Counted from the first letter of the stretch, positions 1-8,500 are shown. The stretch: 31,412 bases of DNA from JAVBSX01 sp964576215 (GCA_964576215.1 CAZNVM010000230.1:1-31412), one strand, 5' to 3'. Notes: a model not told the origin generated them from the sequence alone. Numbers and translations: made by a program.

Positions 1-258
1 GCGCTTTCTGCACTCGCGGCTTCCGTAAATCCTGACGAAACGTAAAAAGATCGCGTTGAACGCATGGAACCAGCCGTAGCGCGTCCCGACGAACTCGCTC
101 ATTCTCGCAGCGACCATCTCCGGGAAGCTCCGGTACGGAACCCCTTGCAACCGCCACACCTCAAACTCCGACGGCTCCTCATAGAGGTACTCGGCCAAGT
201 CGATCTTGCGACCGCCGAGAAACTGCCGCACTTCGAGGCAATTCGTGTCGCAAAAAAT
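1..258 (-). pseudogene. Partial ORF, continuation of the FN3-like gene in another frame
   Basis: An open frame on the minus strand runs off the left edge of the window with no stop. It reads as plausible protein, with stretches such as CDTNCLEVRQFLGG, EYLYEEPSEFEVWRLQG and GTRYGWFHAFNAIFLRF. No start codon is available at its 5' end; the frame is closed by a stop near 334. It directly continues the coding sense of the upstream FN3-like ORF, but one frame over. The likeliest junction is the six-A run at 252-257 or the seven-base homopolymer near 303-309. I do not recognise the domain. It could be the C-terminal part of a frameshifted gene, an assembly indel, or a separate gene with an unseen start. 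Confidence 0.45.
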
Positions 259-730
259 ACCAGCTGGAAAATTGCGGACGGGTCTCTTCTTTGCCGTCCC
301 ATTTTTTTGTATCCGTTTCCCACTTTACGGTGATTGTTTCCGAAACTTCATCGTCGCCGGGTTCTTCTTCACCTTCACCGTCGCCGGGTTCTTCTTCACC
401 TTCACCGTCATCGGGTTCTTCTTCACCTTCACCGCCGCCGCTCCCGCTGTGGTCCAACACGGCTTTGCACTTGACTTTATAGGCCGTGTTTGCCTTGAGG
501 CCGGAAATCGTTGTTGATGTACCGTTTCCGGTATAGGCGGTCGTCCATGCTGCGCCGCCTTCCCGATACTGAACCGTGTAATAAAGCGCGTCAATATCGT
601 TCCAATGTAACGAAACGTGATTCAATCCGGCGTTTACGCGATGAAAAGGAGGATTTTTCCTGCGATTGAATCCAAACGACAACAGATCGCCCACAGGAAA
701 GAGCCGGAAATTATAGGGCAATGCGGTCAT
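179..730 (-). CDS. Fibronectin type III-like protein with acidic repeat linker, probably frameshifted
   Basis: The ORF encodes 183 aa from the ATG at 728-730, which has a good GGGAG ribosome-binding site 8 nt upstream; the frame stays open to 790 without a better start. Residues about 30-95 resemble a fibronectin type III domain, with VSLHWNDIDALYYTVQYR, TTISGLKANTAYKVKCKAV and the usual strand spacing. A linker of three GEGEEEPxD repeats follows. The last 30 or so residues are rich in R and S and look like out-of-frame translation. The neighbouring frame from about 258 down to 1 reads as normal protein, so the true product probably continues there. There is no signal peptide. It lies downstream of a tRNA-Leu, a common integration site, but no integrase is present in the window. 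Confidence 0.5.
   Translation of the reverse strand: MTALPYNFRLFPVGDLLSFGFNRRKNPPFHRVNAGLNHVSLHWNDIDALYYTVQYREGGAAWTTAYTGNGTSTTISGLKANTAYKVKCKAVLDHSGSGGGEGEEEPDDGEGEEEPGDGEGEEEPGDDEVSETITVKWETDTKKWDGKEETRPQFSSWYFLRHELPRSAAVSRRSQDRLGRVPL
354..434 (-). repeat. 27-bp tandem repeat, three units, inside the FN3-like ORF
   Basis: Three head-to-tail copies of a 27-bp unit containing GGGTTCTTCTTCACCTTCAC on the plus strand. They are nearly identical, differing by a G/A change in the third copy. Translated on the minus strand they give the acidic nonapeptide GEGEEEPGD, which looks like a spacer between domains. Confidence 0.9.
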
Positions 731-823
731 TAACCGCTCCCTGTTTTTCCTGCGATTTTTCCTGCTGTAAGGTCTGGAATTACCTCGCAAACAGCCGCAA
801 ACGAGATTTTCGAGTCCAAAGAA

Positions 824-856
824 AAAGGCCCGTAACTCTTTAGATTACAAGCCTTT
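824..856 (-). terminator. Intrinsic terminator downstream of tRNA-Leu
   Basis: On the minus strand AAAGGCTTGTAA pairs with TTACGGGCCTTT around a 9-nt loop. This is a 12-bp stem including two G-T wobbles, followed directly by TTCTTT. It starts 46 nt after the 3' end of the tRNA and would end its transcript before the FN3-like ORF. Confidence 0.7.
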
Positions 857-902
857 GCGAGATTTTGCGGTCCCTTGCGAAAAACGCACAAAACGCTGAA
901 AA

Positions 903-985
903 TACCGAACCCCGGACTTGAACCGGGACATCCGTAAGGATAGCAGATTTTGAGTCTGCCGCGTCTGCCATTCCGCCAGTTCGGC
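903..985 (-). tRNA. tRNA-Leu (anticodon CAA)
   Basis: A class II tRNA of 83 nt on the minus strand. The acceptor arm GCCGAAC pairs with GTTCGGT (first pair G-U), with discriminator A. The D-arm region is GGCGGAATGGCAGACGC, the anticodon stem-loop is GCAGA-CTCAAAA-TCTGC giving anticodon CAA (reads UUG), the variable arm is long (TATCCTTACGGATG), and the T arm is CCCGG-TTCAAGT-CCGGG. The 3' CCA is not encoded. The long variable arm and the CAA anticodon fit leucine. Confidence 0.93.
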
Positions 986-1070
986 AACATCTTCACACCA
1001 CGCCATTCTACTTTCGATCCCTTCCTTTCCAAGGGGGGACAAAACGGGGGGACAAACGCATCCGGGTCAA

Positions 1071-1097
1071 TTGACAAATCACGGTTATGTGTACAAT
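1071..1097 (+). promoter_or_regulatory. Candidate sigma-70-type promoter for the cDPG-synthetase-like gene
   Basis: A perfect TTGACA at 1071-1076 is followed by TACAAT at 1092-1097, preceded by a TGTG extension. The 15-bp spacer is shorter than the optimal 17. The predicted start of transcription is about 40 nt before the ATG at 1144. The position, in the divergent gap next to the tRNA gene, fits a promoter. Confidence 0.45.
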
Positions 1098-1143
1098 TGC
1101 TGTTACAAGGTTTCCGACTCTTTAACCTCAAAAAGGAAATTCC

Positions 1144-2481
1144 ATGACACAACGTAAAATTATCATCATTGGTGCAGCAGGGCGTGATTTTCACAATTTT
1201 AACACCTTTTACAGAGACAACTCCGCCTACAAGGTCGTTGCCTTCACCGCCGCACAGATTCCCGACATCGCAGGACGCAAGTATCCAGCTTCGCTTGCCG
1301 GAAGCCTTTATCCCGACGGGATTCCCATCTATGCTCAGGATGATCTGGAACGGCTCATCAAAGACCTCGATGCCGATGCCTGCGTTTTTGCCTACAGCGA
1401 TGTCCCCTACTCCTTCGTTATGGGAATCGGAGCCAGAGTCAACGCCGCCGGGGCCGATTTTGCGATGCTCGGCCCGAAAAGAACGATGCTTAAAAGCACC
1501 AAGCCGGTCATCGCCGTCGGGGCGGCACGGACAGGTTGCGGCAAAAGCCAAACGTCACGCCGGATCGTGGAAATTTTGATGGGAAAAGGCTTGAAAGTCA
1601 TTGCCGTCCGCCATCCTATGCCCTACGGTGATCTTGAAGCGCAAAAGGTACAACGTTTCGCCACGATTGCCGACCTTACCAAGCACCGTTGCACCATTGA
1701 GGAAATGGAGGAGTACGAACCTCATATCGCCCGGGGAAACGTGATCTACGCCGGTGTGGACTACGAAGCGATTCTGCGTGCGGCGGAAAACGATCCGAGC
1801 GGCTGCGACGTCATCCTGTGGGACGGCGGAAACAATGACTTCCCGTTCTACCGCCCCGACCTGATGGTGACGGTGGTGGACCCGCACCGACCGGGCCACG
1901 AGCTTTCATATTATCCCGGCGAAATAACGTTGCGTCTGGCGGATGTGGTGGTCATCAATAAGATCGACAGTGCCGATTTCGAGAACATCCAGGCGGTGAG
2001 AGCCAATATCGAACGAGTGAACCCGCGAGCCGTGGTCGTGGATGCCGCTTCGACGATCTCCGTGGAAAAGCCGGAAATCATACGGGGCAAACGGGTTTTG
2101 GTGATCGAAGATGGTCCGACTTTGACACATGGCGAGATGAAAATCGGGGCCGGCGTCGTTGCGGCCAAACGCTTCGGAGCGGCGGAAATTATTGATCCGC
2201 GACCTTATGCGGTGGGCAAACTGGCAGAAACGTTCCGCATTTATCCCAATGTCGGAAAGCTACTTCCGGCAATGGGTTACGGCGACGAGCAAATCCGGGA
2301 TTTGACGGCGACGATTGAGCGTACCGACTGCGACAGCGTAATTATCGCTACACCAATTGATTTGGGCCGCGTCATTCGGATCAACAAGCCCAATACCCGT
2401 GTGGAATACAGCTTGCAAGAAATCGGTCAGCCCGGCATGGAAGATGTTTTGGGGGATTTTATCAAGGGAATTTCTCGATGA
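1144..2481 (+). CDS. Cyclic 2,3-diphosphoglycerate synthetase-like P-loop GTPase
   Basis: The protein has 445 aa. The ATG is preceded by AAAAAGGAAATTCC, which holds an AAGGA ribosome-binding site. The N-terminus (residues 1-120) forms a nucleotide-binding-like fold starting KIIIIGAAGRDFHNFN. A P-loop GAARTGCGKSQTSR lies at 126-139, followed by ILWDGGNNDFPFYRPDL, a stretch characteristic of this family, and VVVINKID, a G4-like motif. The family is named after the archaeal enzyme that cyclises 2,3-bisphosphoglycerate, but homologues are widespread in bacteria, where the substrate is mostly unproven. No neighbouring gene in the window points to a pathway. It converges on accD across a 39-bp gap. 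Family assignment is confident; the reaction in this organism is not. Confidence 0.85.
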   Translation: MTQRKIIIIGAAGRDFHNFNTFYRDNSAYKVVAFTAAQIPDIAGRKYPASLAGSLYPDGIPIYAQDDLERLIKDLDADACVFAYSDVPYSFVMGIGARVNAAGADFAMLGPKRTMLKSTKPVIAVGAARTGCGKSQTSRRIVEILMGKGLKVIAVRHPMPYGDLEAQKVQRFATIADLTKHRCTIEEMEEYEPHIARGNVIYAGVDYEAILRAAENDPSGCDVILWDGGNNDFPFYRPDLMVTVVDPHRPGHELSYYPGEITLRLADVVVINKIDSADFENIQAVRANIERVNPRAVVVDAASTISVEKPEIIRGKRVLVIEDGPTLTHGEMKIGAGVVAAKRFGAAEIIDPRPYAVGKLAETFRIYPNVGKLLPAMGYGDEQIRDLTATIERTDCDSVIIATPIDLGRVIRINKPNTRVEYSLQEIGQPGMEDVLGDFIKGISR

Positions 2482-2520
2482 TCCTGTGAATCCTGTCGAA
2501 AAACAGATGTTTGCAGGAGT

Positions 2521-3381
2521 TCATTTTCCGCAGTAGTCGATTGCCCGTGCGATTTCGCTTTTGAGGTCGGCACGGTTGACGATTCGGTCGATGAATCCGT
2601 GTTCCAGCAGGAATTCGCTTGTCTGAAACCCCTTGGGCAGTTCAATCCGAATCGTCGCTTTGATCGTTCGCGGTCCGGCGAATCCGATCAGGGCTTTCGG
2701 CTCCGCGAACACGAGATCGCCGAGCAGCGCGAAACTTGCCGCGACGCCGCCCATTGTCGGATTGGTCAGCACGGAAATGAAAAGACCGCCGGATTGGTGA
2801 AATCGTGCCAAGGCTGCGGAAACTTTCGCCATTTGCATCAGGGAAAGGATACCTTCGTGCATTCTTGCACCGCCGCCGGAACCGGACACGATAATCAGCG
2901 GTAATTTCTGCTCCGTTGCTCGCTCGACCGCCCGGGTCAGTTTTTCGCCGACGACCGACCCCATGCTCCCCATGATGAACCGGGAATCCGTGACGCCGAA
3001 CGCGACTTTTCTTGCTCGTACATGCCCGCTTCCGACGATGGCCGCTTCTTTGAGACCGGTAAGTTGTTGATCTTCCAGAATCCGCTGCGGATACGGCTTG
3101 CGATCGACGAATTCGAGCGGGTCGCCGGAAATCAAATCGGCGTCCCATTCCTCGAACGTGCCGTCGTCCAGAACCTGTTTGATTCGTTCTTGGGCGGAAA
3201 CGTACCAGTGATAATCACATTCCGGACAGACGTCCATCCGTTTTTCCGCTACTTTTCGAAAGATTGTCGCCTGGCAACCGGGACAACGAACCCAAAGCCC
3301 AACGGGAACACCGTGCTTGGGACGCAATGTTTTCGTCTCTTCCGAAGAACTAATCGATAATGTCGCGTTTTCGTTCAACAT
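2521..3381 (-). CDS. accD: Acetyl-CoA carboxylase carboxyltransferase subunit beta
   Basis: AccD forms, with AccA, the carboxyltransferase that moves carboxyl from biotin to acetyl-CoA, the first step of fatty-acid synthesis. From the ATG at 3379-3381 it is 286 aa, close to the usual size. A zinc ribbon (CPGC ... CPEC) occupies about residues 33-55. The crotonase-like core carries GSMGSVVGEKLTRA, SGSGGGARMHEG, LTNPTMGGVAASFA and GFAGPRTI, all AccD hallmarks. The frame extends 26 codons further upstream (to 3459), but that extension is formed by a palindromic repeat and is not AccD-like, so I chose the internal start. No strong ribosome-binding site is visible. accA is not in the window. Confidence 0.95.
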   Translation of the reverse strand: MLNENATLSISSSEETKTLRPKHGVPVGLWVRCPGCQATIFRKVAEKRMDVCPECDYHWYVSAQERIKQVLDDGTFEEWDADLISGDPLEFVDRKPYPQRILEDQQLTGLKEAAIVGSGHVRARKVAFGVTDSRFIMGSMGSVVGEKLTRAVERATEQKLPLIIVSGSGGGARMHEGILSLMQMAKVSAALARFHQSGGLFISVLTNPTMGGVAASFALLGDLVFAEPKALIGFAGPRTIKATIRIELPKGFQTSEFLLEHGFIDRIVNRADLKSEIARAIDYCGK

Positions 3382-3420
3382 GAATTTTTGGTAGTATTTC
3401 CGTTTTGAGATTTTATCTAT

Positions 3421-3478
3421 CAGAGCCGCAATCGTAAGATTGCGCAAAAACCAATGCAATCTTGCGATTGCGGCTCTG
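3421..3478. repeat. Palindromic repeat element, copy 1 (complete), after the antitoxin gene
   Basis: A 58-bp near-perfect palindrome. The 23-bp arm starting CAGAGCCGCAATCG is repeated inverted with one mismatch around a 12-nt loop. Each arm is itself a smaller hairpin, GCAATC-N4-GATTGC. It begins 17 bp beyond the antitoxin stop codon and 40 bp before the accD start. It could terminate the toxin-antitoxin transcript, but no clear T-tract follows. Related copies lie at 4399 and 31173. Confidence 0.85.
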
Positions 3479-3494
3479 TTTTAATGTACGTTTT

Positions 3495-3872
3495 TTATTT
3501 TTCGAGCGGCGTGAAGGTGAATTCGAGGCGCATTCCGAATACGGCGGCGATTTTTCGTAACGTCGGCAGGGAGTGTCCTTCGTAGTCGGACTCTTCAAGG
3601 CGATTAATGTCGGCAGCTTTCAGTCCGACCTTTCTAGCCAATGCCGAGCGGGTCATGCCTGCCTTTGTGCGCAGATCGTAAATCCAGCCGGCTATCATGA
3701 GCCGCTCGCGTTCCTCGACAAGGTACGCTTCCAACTCCGGCCGCCCTTCAATAAAGCGTTTATGGATAATGGCGACGGCATCGGTTGTTTTCGGGGGAGG
3801 GTTAACGCGATTGAGTCTCACCGAACATTTCGACGGACGACGCGGTTTTTGTTTCAATATCGTGCTTGTCAT
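3495..3872 (-). CDS. XRE-family antitoxin, HigA-like
   Basis: The protein has 125 aa. Its C-terminal half is a helix-turn-helix of the Cro/C1 (XRE) type: LRTKAGMTRSALARKVGL, then AADINRLEESDYEGHSLPTL and RKIAAVFGMRLEFTF, which is the pattern of HigA-type antitoxins. The basic N-terminal part may contact the toxin. Its start overlaps the end of the toxin gene by 4 bp, giving the toxin-first order typical of higBA. It is expected to neutralise the toxin and repress the shared promoter. A tandem 23-bp repeat upstream of the toxin gene is a candidate operator. Confidence 0.82.
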   Translation of the reverse strand: MTSTILKQKPRRPSKCSVRLNRVNPPPKTTDAVAIIHKRFIEGRPELEAYLVEERERLMIAGWIYDLRTKAGMTRSALARKVGLKAADINRLEESDYEGHSLPTLRKIAAVFGMRLEFTFTPLEK

Positions 3873-4240
3873 TTTTTCTCCTCAAAAGAGTGTGTTTTCG
3901 GGACGGCTTCCCACTTGGTTCTGCAAAGGATCGCTTCGTCAATTTCCTTTGGCGGAACACGACTTTCCTTAACGATCGCGTGTGTCAACAGGGCAATTTG
4001 GTGACCGATGAACGCATACAAGATGCGGTAATTTCTTTTTTGAAAACCAATCCGTAGTTCATAAATACCGTCCTGAAGATAATCGGCGTGTGGTCGTCGC
4101 AGTTCGTGACCGAATTTGGCAAGTAATTCCACTTTTGCATCGACCTTGGCTCGTACTTTTTCCGGTAGCTTCTCAAGCCAATCGATCAACGGCGCATCGC
4201 CTTTTGATTCCTGATAAATAACGAGAGCTGTTTGCGGCAT
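3869..4240 (-). CDS. HigB/RelE-superfamily toxin (Gp49-like, DUF891 type)
   Basis: The protein has 123 aa, within the range of the family. The core reads LQDGIYELRIGFQKRNYRI, then LYAFIGHQIALLTHAIVKES and RVPPKEIDEA, which matches the beta-strand/basic/helix pattern of HigB-like mRNA interferases. Basic residues in RIGFQKRNYR would line the RNA-binding face. The N-terminal region (PLIDWLEKLPEKVRAKVDAK) is the usual helical hairpin. It sits directly upstream of, and overlaps by 4 bp, an XRE antitoxin gene, so the two are translationally coupled. Such toxins cleave ribosome-bound mRNA; activity here is inferred from the family. No ribosome-binding site is evident. Confidence 0.85.
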   Translation of the reverse strand: MPQTALVIYQESKGDAPLIDWLEKLPEKVRAKVDAKVELLAKFGHELRRPHADYLQDGIYELRIGFQKRNYRILYAFIGHQIALLTHAIVKESRVPPKEIDEAILCRTKWEAVPKTHSFEEKK

Positions 4241-4267
4241 GGAAAAACAAAGTTAAGAACAGACAAC

Positions 4268-4313
4268 GCCAACCTCATTGATTGTCCATAGCCAACCTCA
4301 TTGATTGTCCATA
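4268..4313. promoter_or_regulatory. Tandem 23-bp direct repeat upstream of the toxin-antitoxin pair, candidate operator
   Basis: Two identical, adjacent 23-bp copies beginning GCCAACCTCATTGATTGTCC, lying 28-73 bp upstream of the toxin ATG. The position suits binding by the XRE antitoxin for autorepression. Two units with no spacer rule out a CRISPR. Confidence 0.5.
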
Positions 4314-4398
4314 ATTTTGCAAAAAAAATCAAGGCCACAGATGACTTTTCGTTTACTTTTTCACCGGGAATCGCCTTTCTATTCGTTCCTGTCCTTAT

Positions 4399-4435
4399 GA
4401 TTGCGCAAAAACCAACGTGATCTTACGATACTCTG
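4399..4435. repeat. Palindromic repeat element, copy 2 (degenerate), after pfkA
   Basis: The 17-nt string GATTGCGCAAAAACCAA is identical to copy 1. It is followed by a diverged arm (GATCTTACGATACTCTG) that no longer pairs fully. It lies 11 bp beyond the pfkA stop codon. Read with pfkA, it begins CAGAG like copy 1 read with its upstream gene. Confidence 0.7.
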
Positions 4436-4446
4436 TTCCTCGGGAA

Positions 4447-5454
4447 CTATCCCGCAATGACCTGTAGCAGGTGCAATTTTTCCGTCGTGATTTGGCGATG
4501 TCCACGGACACATTCTTCCAGTGGTGTCAGCGTTAGTGCTCCGCCGAGGATTCCGGCCATTTTTCCGGTTTCGTTCCGATGGAGCGAATCGACGGCAAAG
4601 CAGCCGAGTTCCGACGCAAGAATCCGGTCCGCCGGGACCGGGGAACCGCCTCGTTGCGTATGACCGAGCACCACGACCCGGGATTCGAAAGGATTCCCGG
4701 CTTCCTTGAGTTTCTCCTGAATGCACATGGCGTCACCGAGGTCGTCCCCCTCCGCAACGATCATCATCACGGACGTTTTGCCAAGTTGTTTGATCCGTTT
4801 GAGATTGGCGACGAGATGATTCACGTCGGTCGGAATTTCCGGAACGCAAACCAATTCCGCTCCGGATGCGATGGCCGTGTAGAGTGCAATATCGCCGCAA
4901 TGGCGTCCCATGACTTCAACGAGAAACATCAGGCTGTGCGAACCGGCGGTGTCACGGAGTTTGTCAACGGCTTCGACCGCCGTGTTGACCGCCGTTGCGA
5001 AACCGATGGTCGCGTCGGTGCCGAGCAGGTCGTTGTCAATCGTGCCCGGCAAACCGATAATCTGCCCGTCCCAGACTTTCCCGAGTTCGAGTGCGCCGCT
5101 GAGCGTGCCGTTGCCGCCGATGGGGAGCAGGGCGTCAAAGCCGTACTTGCGGAGAATTGCCGCCGCTTCCTGCCGGCCTTCCGCCGTCGTAAAGCGTTGG
5201 CAACGGCTGCTGTACAGCACTGTTCCTCCTTGTTTGGACAAGCCGGAAACGGACCGCATTCCGAGACCGGACGTTGATCCGAACCGTTTTTCCGCGTCGG
5301 TCCGTGTGTAAAATTCCTCGTCGAAAATGCCCTGGTATCCGTGCATGATACCAACGACCTCATCGCCGGTACACACCGCCGCCCGCACAATCGCCCGAAG
5401 GCAGGCATTCATCCCGGGAGCATCCCCGCCGCTGCAAAGTACGCCGATTCTCAT
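4447..5454 (-). CDS. pfkA: 6-phosphofructokinase
   Basis: The protein has 335 aa, a usual PfkA size, and catalyses phosphorylation of fructose 6-phosphate in glycolysis. Motifs in order: GVLCSGGDAPGMNA (4-17), GGNGTLSGA (113-121), PGTIDNDLLGTDATIGFATA (136-155) with the catalytic aspartate, VEVMGRHCGDIAL (179-191) and LGHTQRGGSPVPADR near the C-terminus. The glycine after N115, and the glycine of PGTIDND, are those of ATP-dependent rather than PPi-dependent enzymes. The usual GGDGS reads GGNGT here, so the magnesium-binding aspartate is replaced by asparagine. The ATG is only 4 bp from a heptamer repeat and has no ribosome-binding site. Confidence 0.92.
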   Translation of the reverse strand: MRIGVLCSGGDAPGMNACLRAIVRAAVCTGDEVVGIMHGYQGIFDEEFYTRTDAEKRFGSTSGLGMRSVSGLSKQGGTVLYSSRCQRFTTAEGRQEAAAILRKYGFDALLPIGGNGTLSGALELGKVWDGQIIGLPGTIDNDLLGTDATIGFATAVNTAVEAVDKLRDTAGSHSLMFLVEVMGRHCGDIALYTAIASGAELVCVPEIPTDVNHLVANLKRIKQLGKTSVMMIVAEGDDLGDAMCIQEKLKEAGNPFESRVVVLGHTQRGGSPVPADRILASELGCFAVDSLHRNETGKMAGILGGALTLTPLEECVRGHRQITTEKLHLLQVIAG

Positions 5455-5458
5455 AGAA

Positions 5459-5500
5459 GTGGTTAGTGGTTAGTGGTTAGTGATCCGTGATTAGTCATTG
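5459..5500. repeat. Heptamer tandem repeat, GTGGTTA type
   Basis: Six consecutive 7-bp units on the plus strand: GTGGTTA three times, then GTGATCC, GTGATTA and GTCATTG. It occupies the space where the pfkA ribosome-binding site and leader should be. It belongs to a set of period-7 arrays in this window. Confidence 0.85.
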
Positions 5501-5539
5501 TACGTAAAATTTCACCTGAAAGTCTTACCATACAACGTC

Positions 5540-8500
5540 CTATTTTTCCTGAATTCCTTCGATTTTTTTCATCAATTCCGCGACGTCTGGGTTTGAAAGC
5601 AACACTTTGCCGTCGGGACCGATCAGTAGCAAAGCCGGGATCGAGTTGATACCGTAGGTTCGGGCCGTCGCCGAGTCCCAGTCGCCCGACCAGCCTTGCA
5701 GCCAGTCGATTTTCAGGCGGGCGACAGTCCTGCCGAGCTTTTCTTCCGATTTTGCAGGGTCAAGACTGATTCCGATCAGCACGAAACGCTCGTCGTCCCT
5801 GATTTTTTCGTACAGTTTCTTGAGTTCCGGCAATTTCGCCAAACAGGGGCCGCACCACATCGCCCAAAAATCAAGAATCACGTATTTCCCGCGATAATCG
5901 GAAAGCCGTAATTTTTCGCCGCTCTCCTCAAACTCCTCGTCGGTAGCGAGCGGCTTGATTTTGAGGATTTCAAACTCCGGTGCCGTTTCGCCCACTTGCG
6001 GTATCGGCCTCTGTTGGGCAAGCTGCCGAACTTCCAGCGTACCGACATCCGTCGGTTCGTCCGACAACCCGCCGGGAATTTCCTCTACCGTGAATCGGTG
6101 CTCCAGCGTACCGATGCGTCCGCCGGTTCCGCAACTATCCATTGTCGGCGGCGGTGCTTCAAGCGTTACCGTCAATCGCCATTCCCCTTGCGGGATGTCG
6201 TCCAGCCGAAACGTTCCGTCTTTGGCAACCGCACAAACCCGCCGCTTGACCTGTTTTGCCTGGTTTCGCTCTTGGGCGGCCTTTGCGTCTTTGGTCATTT
6301 CCTCAACGGCGGCCTGGAATTTTTTGCCGTATTCGGTTTCGTTCCATGTTTTGTACAATTCCTGAAGTTTTTCATAATCACGTACTTCAATGGCTTCAAG
6401 AAGCTCTTTCGGCATCATTTTTTTCCGCAGTTCCGTGAGGTCGGGATAATCGATCTTTTCCGGAATCGGAGCACATTCAATGTACGAAAACGTCCAGTCG
6501 GGCGGTACCGCAAACTCCGCCGACGGTTCCAGCTTGCCGGTTACGGGCCGACCGACTCCGCCAAGCGCAACCGTTGCCGTCTCGCCGGGTTTCAATTCGA
6601 TCTTGTCCGCCGAATGGGAACTCGTCGAAGAGTGGCTACGTCCGGTGTCATGAAAGCGAATCGTTCGTGATACCGTCACGAAACTTGCCGGAACCCGTTC
6701 AAACGAGAATCGGCCCGAATCGTCGGCCGTTGTGTCGTATTGCAGGTACATGTGCGGCTCGTTTCCGTACATGAAACCCTCGCCGTCGAATGAAATCCCG
6801 CACTGGAGCGGCAGGTTCTTGCCCGGCTGTGTGCCGACCTTGACGGTTCCTTCGATCCGTCCCCACGGTTCAAGCGTTACGATTTTGTCCTCTTCCAGCG
6901 ACTCCCATTCCTGTTGGGTAATCCGCTTAAAGCCGGTGCCATGCAGGAAAAAGAGAATATAATCGACCTTCTGTCGGTCCGGTCGACCGCGATACTGTTG
7001 AGATTCCTGTTCGAAATCGATGTACGCAAATTTGAACTTGCCCTCTTTGTCGGTCGAAGTCGTGTACGGTTCCTGCTCCTGGTACAAGCGACCGCTCATA
7101 ATATACGGCCTGCCGTTGCCGTGCGTTGCCATTGCAACGTTTGCGTCCGTTGCCGGTGTGCCGTCGGGAGCCAAGAGCGTCCCGCGAATTCCCGCCGCTT
7201 TCTCAGGTGGTAATTTTTTCAGGGCAAAGTCAAGCGTAATGCTCCCTTCGTCCGGTTGGATGTCCCGCGAAATGACCGTTTCGTAGCCGTCCGCTTCAAT
7301 CTTGACAGCAACATCGAACTTGACGTCGTTGTCGCCGACGCGGTAGGCTCCGTCGCCGCCGGCACCATGCCTGATGTCCCAGTAAATTCGATCTTTGTTC
7401 GAAAACGTTCGACCGAAATAAACATTAAACGTCGGGATTGTTTCACCGGTTTCTTCGTCGGTAACTTTGCCGGAAATTTTCAGCGGGTCTCCTGAAACGA
7501 AGACGTATTCTTCGTCGCGGGGAACGACCGATTTTCCCCGAACGTCCATGTGGTTTTCGTTCAGAAACATGTCAAACACGACTTCGCTTTCCGGGGCTTC
7601 CCTCCAGGTCCAGCGTCCATTTTCGTCCGTTTCCGGGCGATTGTCCGTACCGGTCAGGAGAATATCGCTGACAAGCCGGTGATTTCCCCAGCGTTCAATG
7701 GCAATGGAGAATCCCTTGATCGATTCGCCGTTTTTATCGACGATCTTAAACGTAACCGGTTTTCCCGCCGGTTGCAACGTGAAGTTAACGACCGGCGGAT
7801 TCGCCTTTTCAACGGCAGGCAAACTTTTCAGAGCCGACATCATCCCGGCTTTCCAGACGCCGACGTAAGCATCGCGGCTTTCGCCCCAGTTTTTGAGCGA
7901 GTATTCGCCGTTTTCGTTTGTTTCCGCTTGCCCGTTGTCGAGACCGTATTCGGTGTTCCGTCCAACGACAATCGCCCCGACAACCGGATTTCCGGCGATA
8001 TCCGTAACCCGGCCCGTGATCGTGATGCCTTGTTCCAACTGCACCGATTGAGTAAACGTCCCTTCAGCGTTGGGGACCAGGTCAGCAGATTTGAACCGCT
8101 TTTGCGTGTTCATGTAGTCGGGATGTTTGAACATAATGCCGACATCAGAATCGAGCAGGTCGCTTGGAACCGATTCGTATTTCCAGACGCCGTTCTCGTC
8201 GGTCTTTGCCCGGCAACCGCAAACGTAGTAGTCCGGCTGCTTGATCCGGACACGTTTTCCCCAAGGAACGGAGAAATCAATGCTCGCCCCGGCCAGCGGT
8301 TTACCGTCGGGGTCAAGAACGACACCGCCAATGGTGATTGCTTTTTCCAGTTTGACCGAGTATTCGGCAGGGATCGGATCATGTGTAATGTTGCTGTCCT
8401 TGTCTCCCCAAGCGGCGTGAAACGGAGCGTAGCCGGGCGATTCGAAGATGAACACCAGTGATTTTTGCGTATTGGGATCAAATTCAACGGTGTACTGACC

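Noticed and set aside
730..1551. A 273-codon minus-strand ORF running through the tRNA gene
   Set aside because: It spans a tRNA, its terminator and the 5' end of the opposite gene, which no real CDS would do.
2482..2520. Terminator between the convergent cDPG-synthetase-like gene and accD
   Set aside because: Only a 4-bp CTGT/ACAG stem is available and no T-tract follows.
3382..3459. Longer AccD start with 26 additional residues
   Set aside because: The added residues are encoded largely by the leader and palindromic element and are not seen in AccD proteins; the ATG at 3379-3381 gives the normal N-terminus before the zinc ribbon.
4268..4313. Possible CRISPR array
   Set aside because: Only two units with no spacers between them; the heptamer arrays likewise have no spacers.
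7550..8461. A 303-codon plus-strand ORF opposite the thioredoxin-domain gene
   Set aside because: Same reasoning: antisense shadow without domain or start signal.
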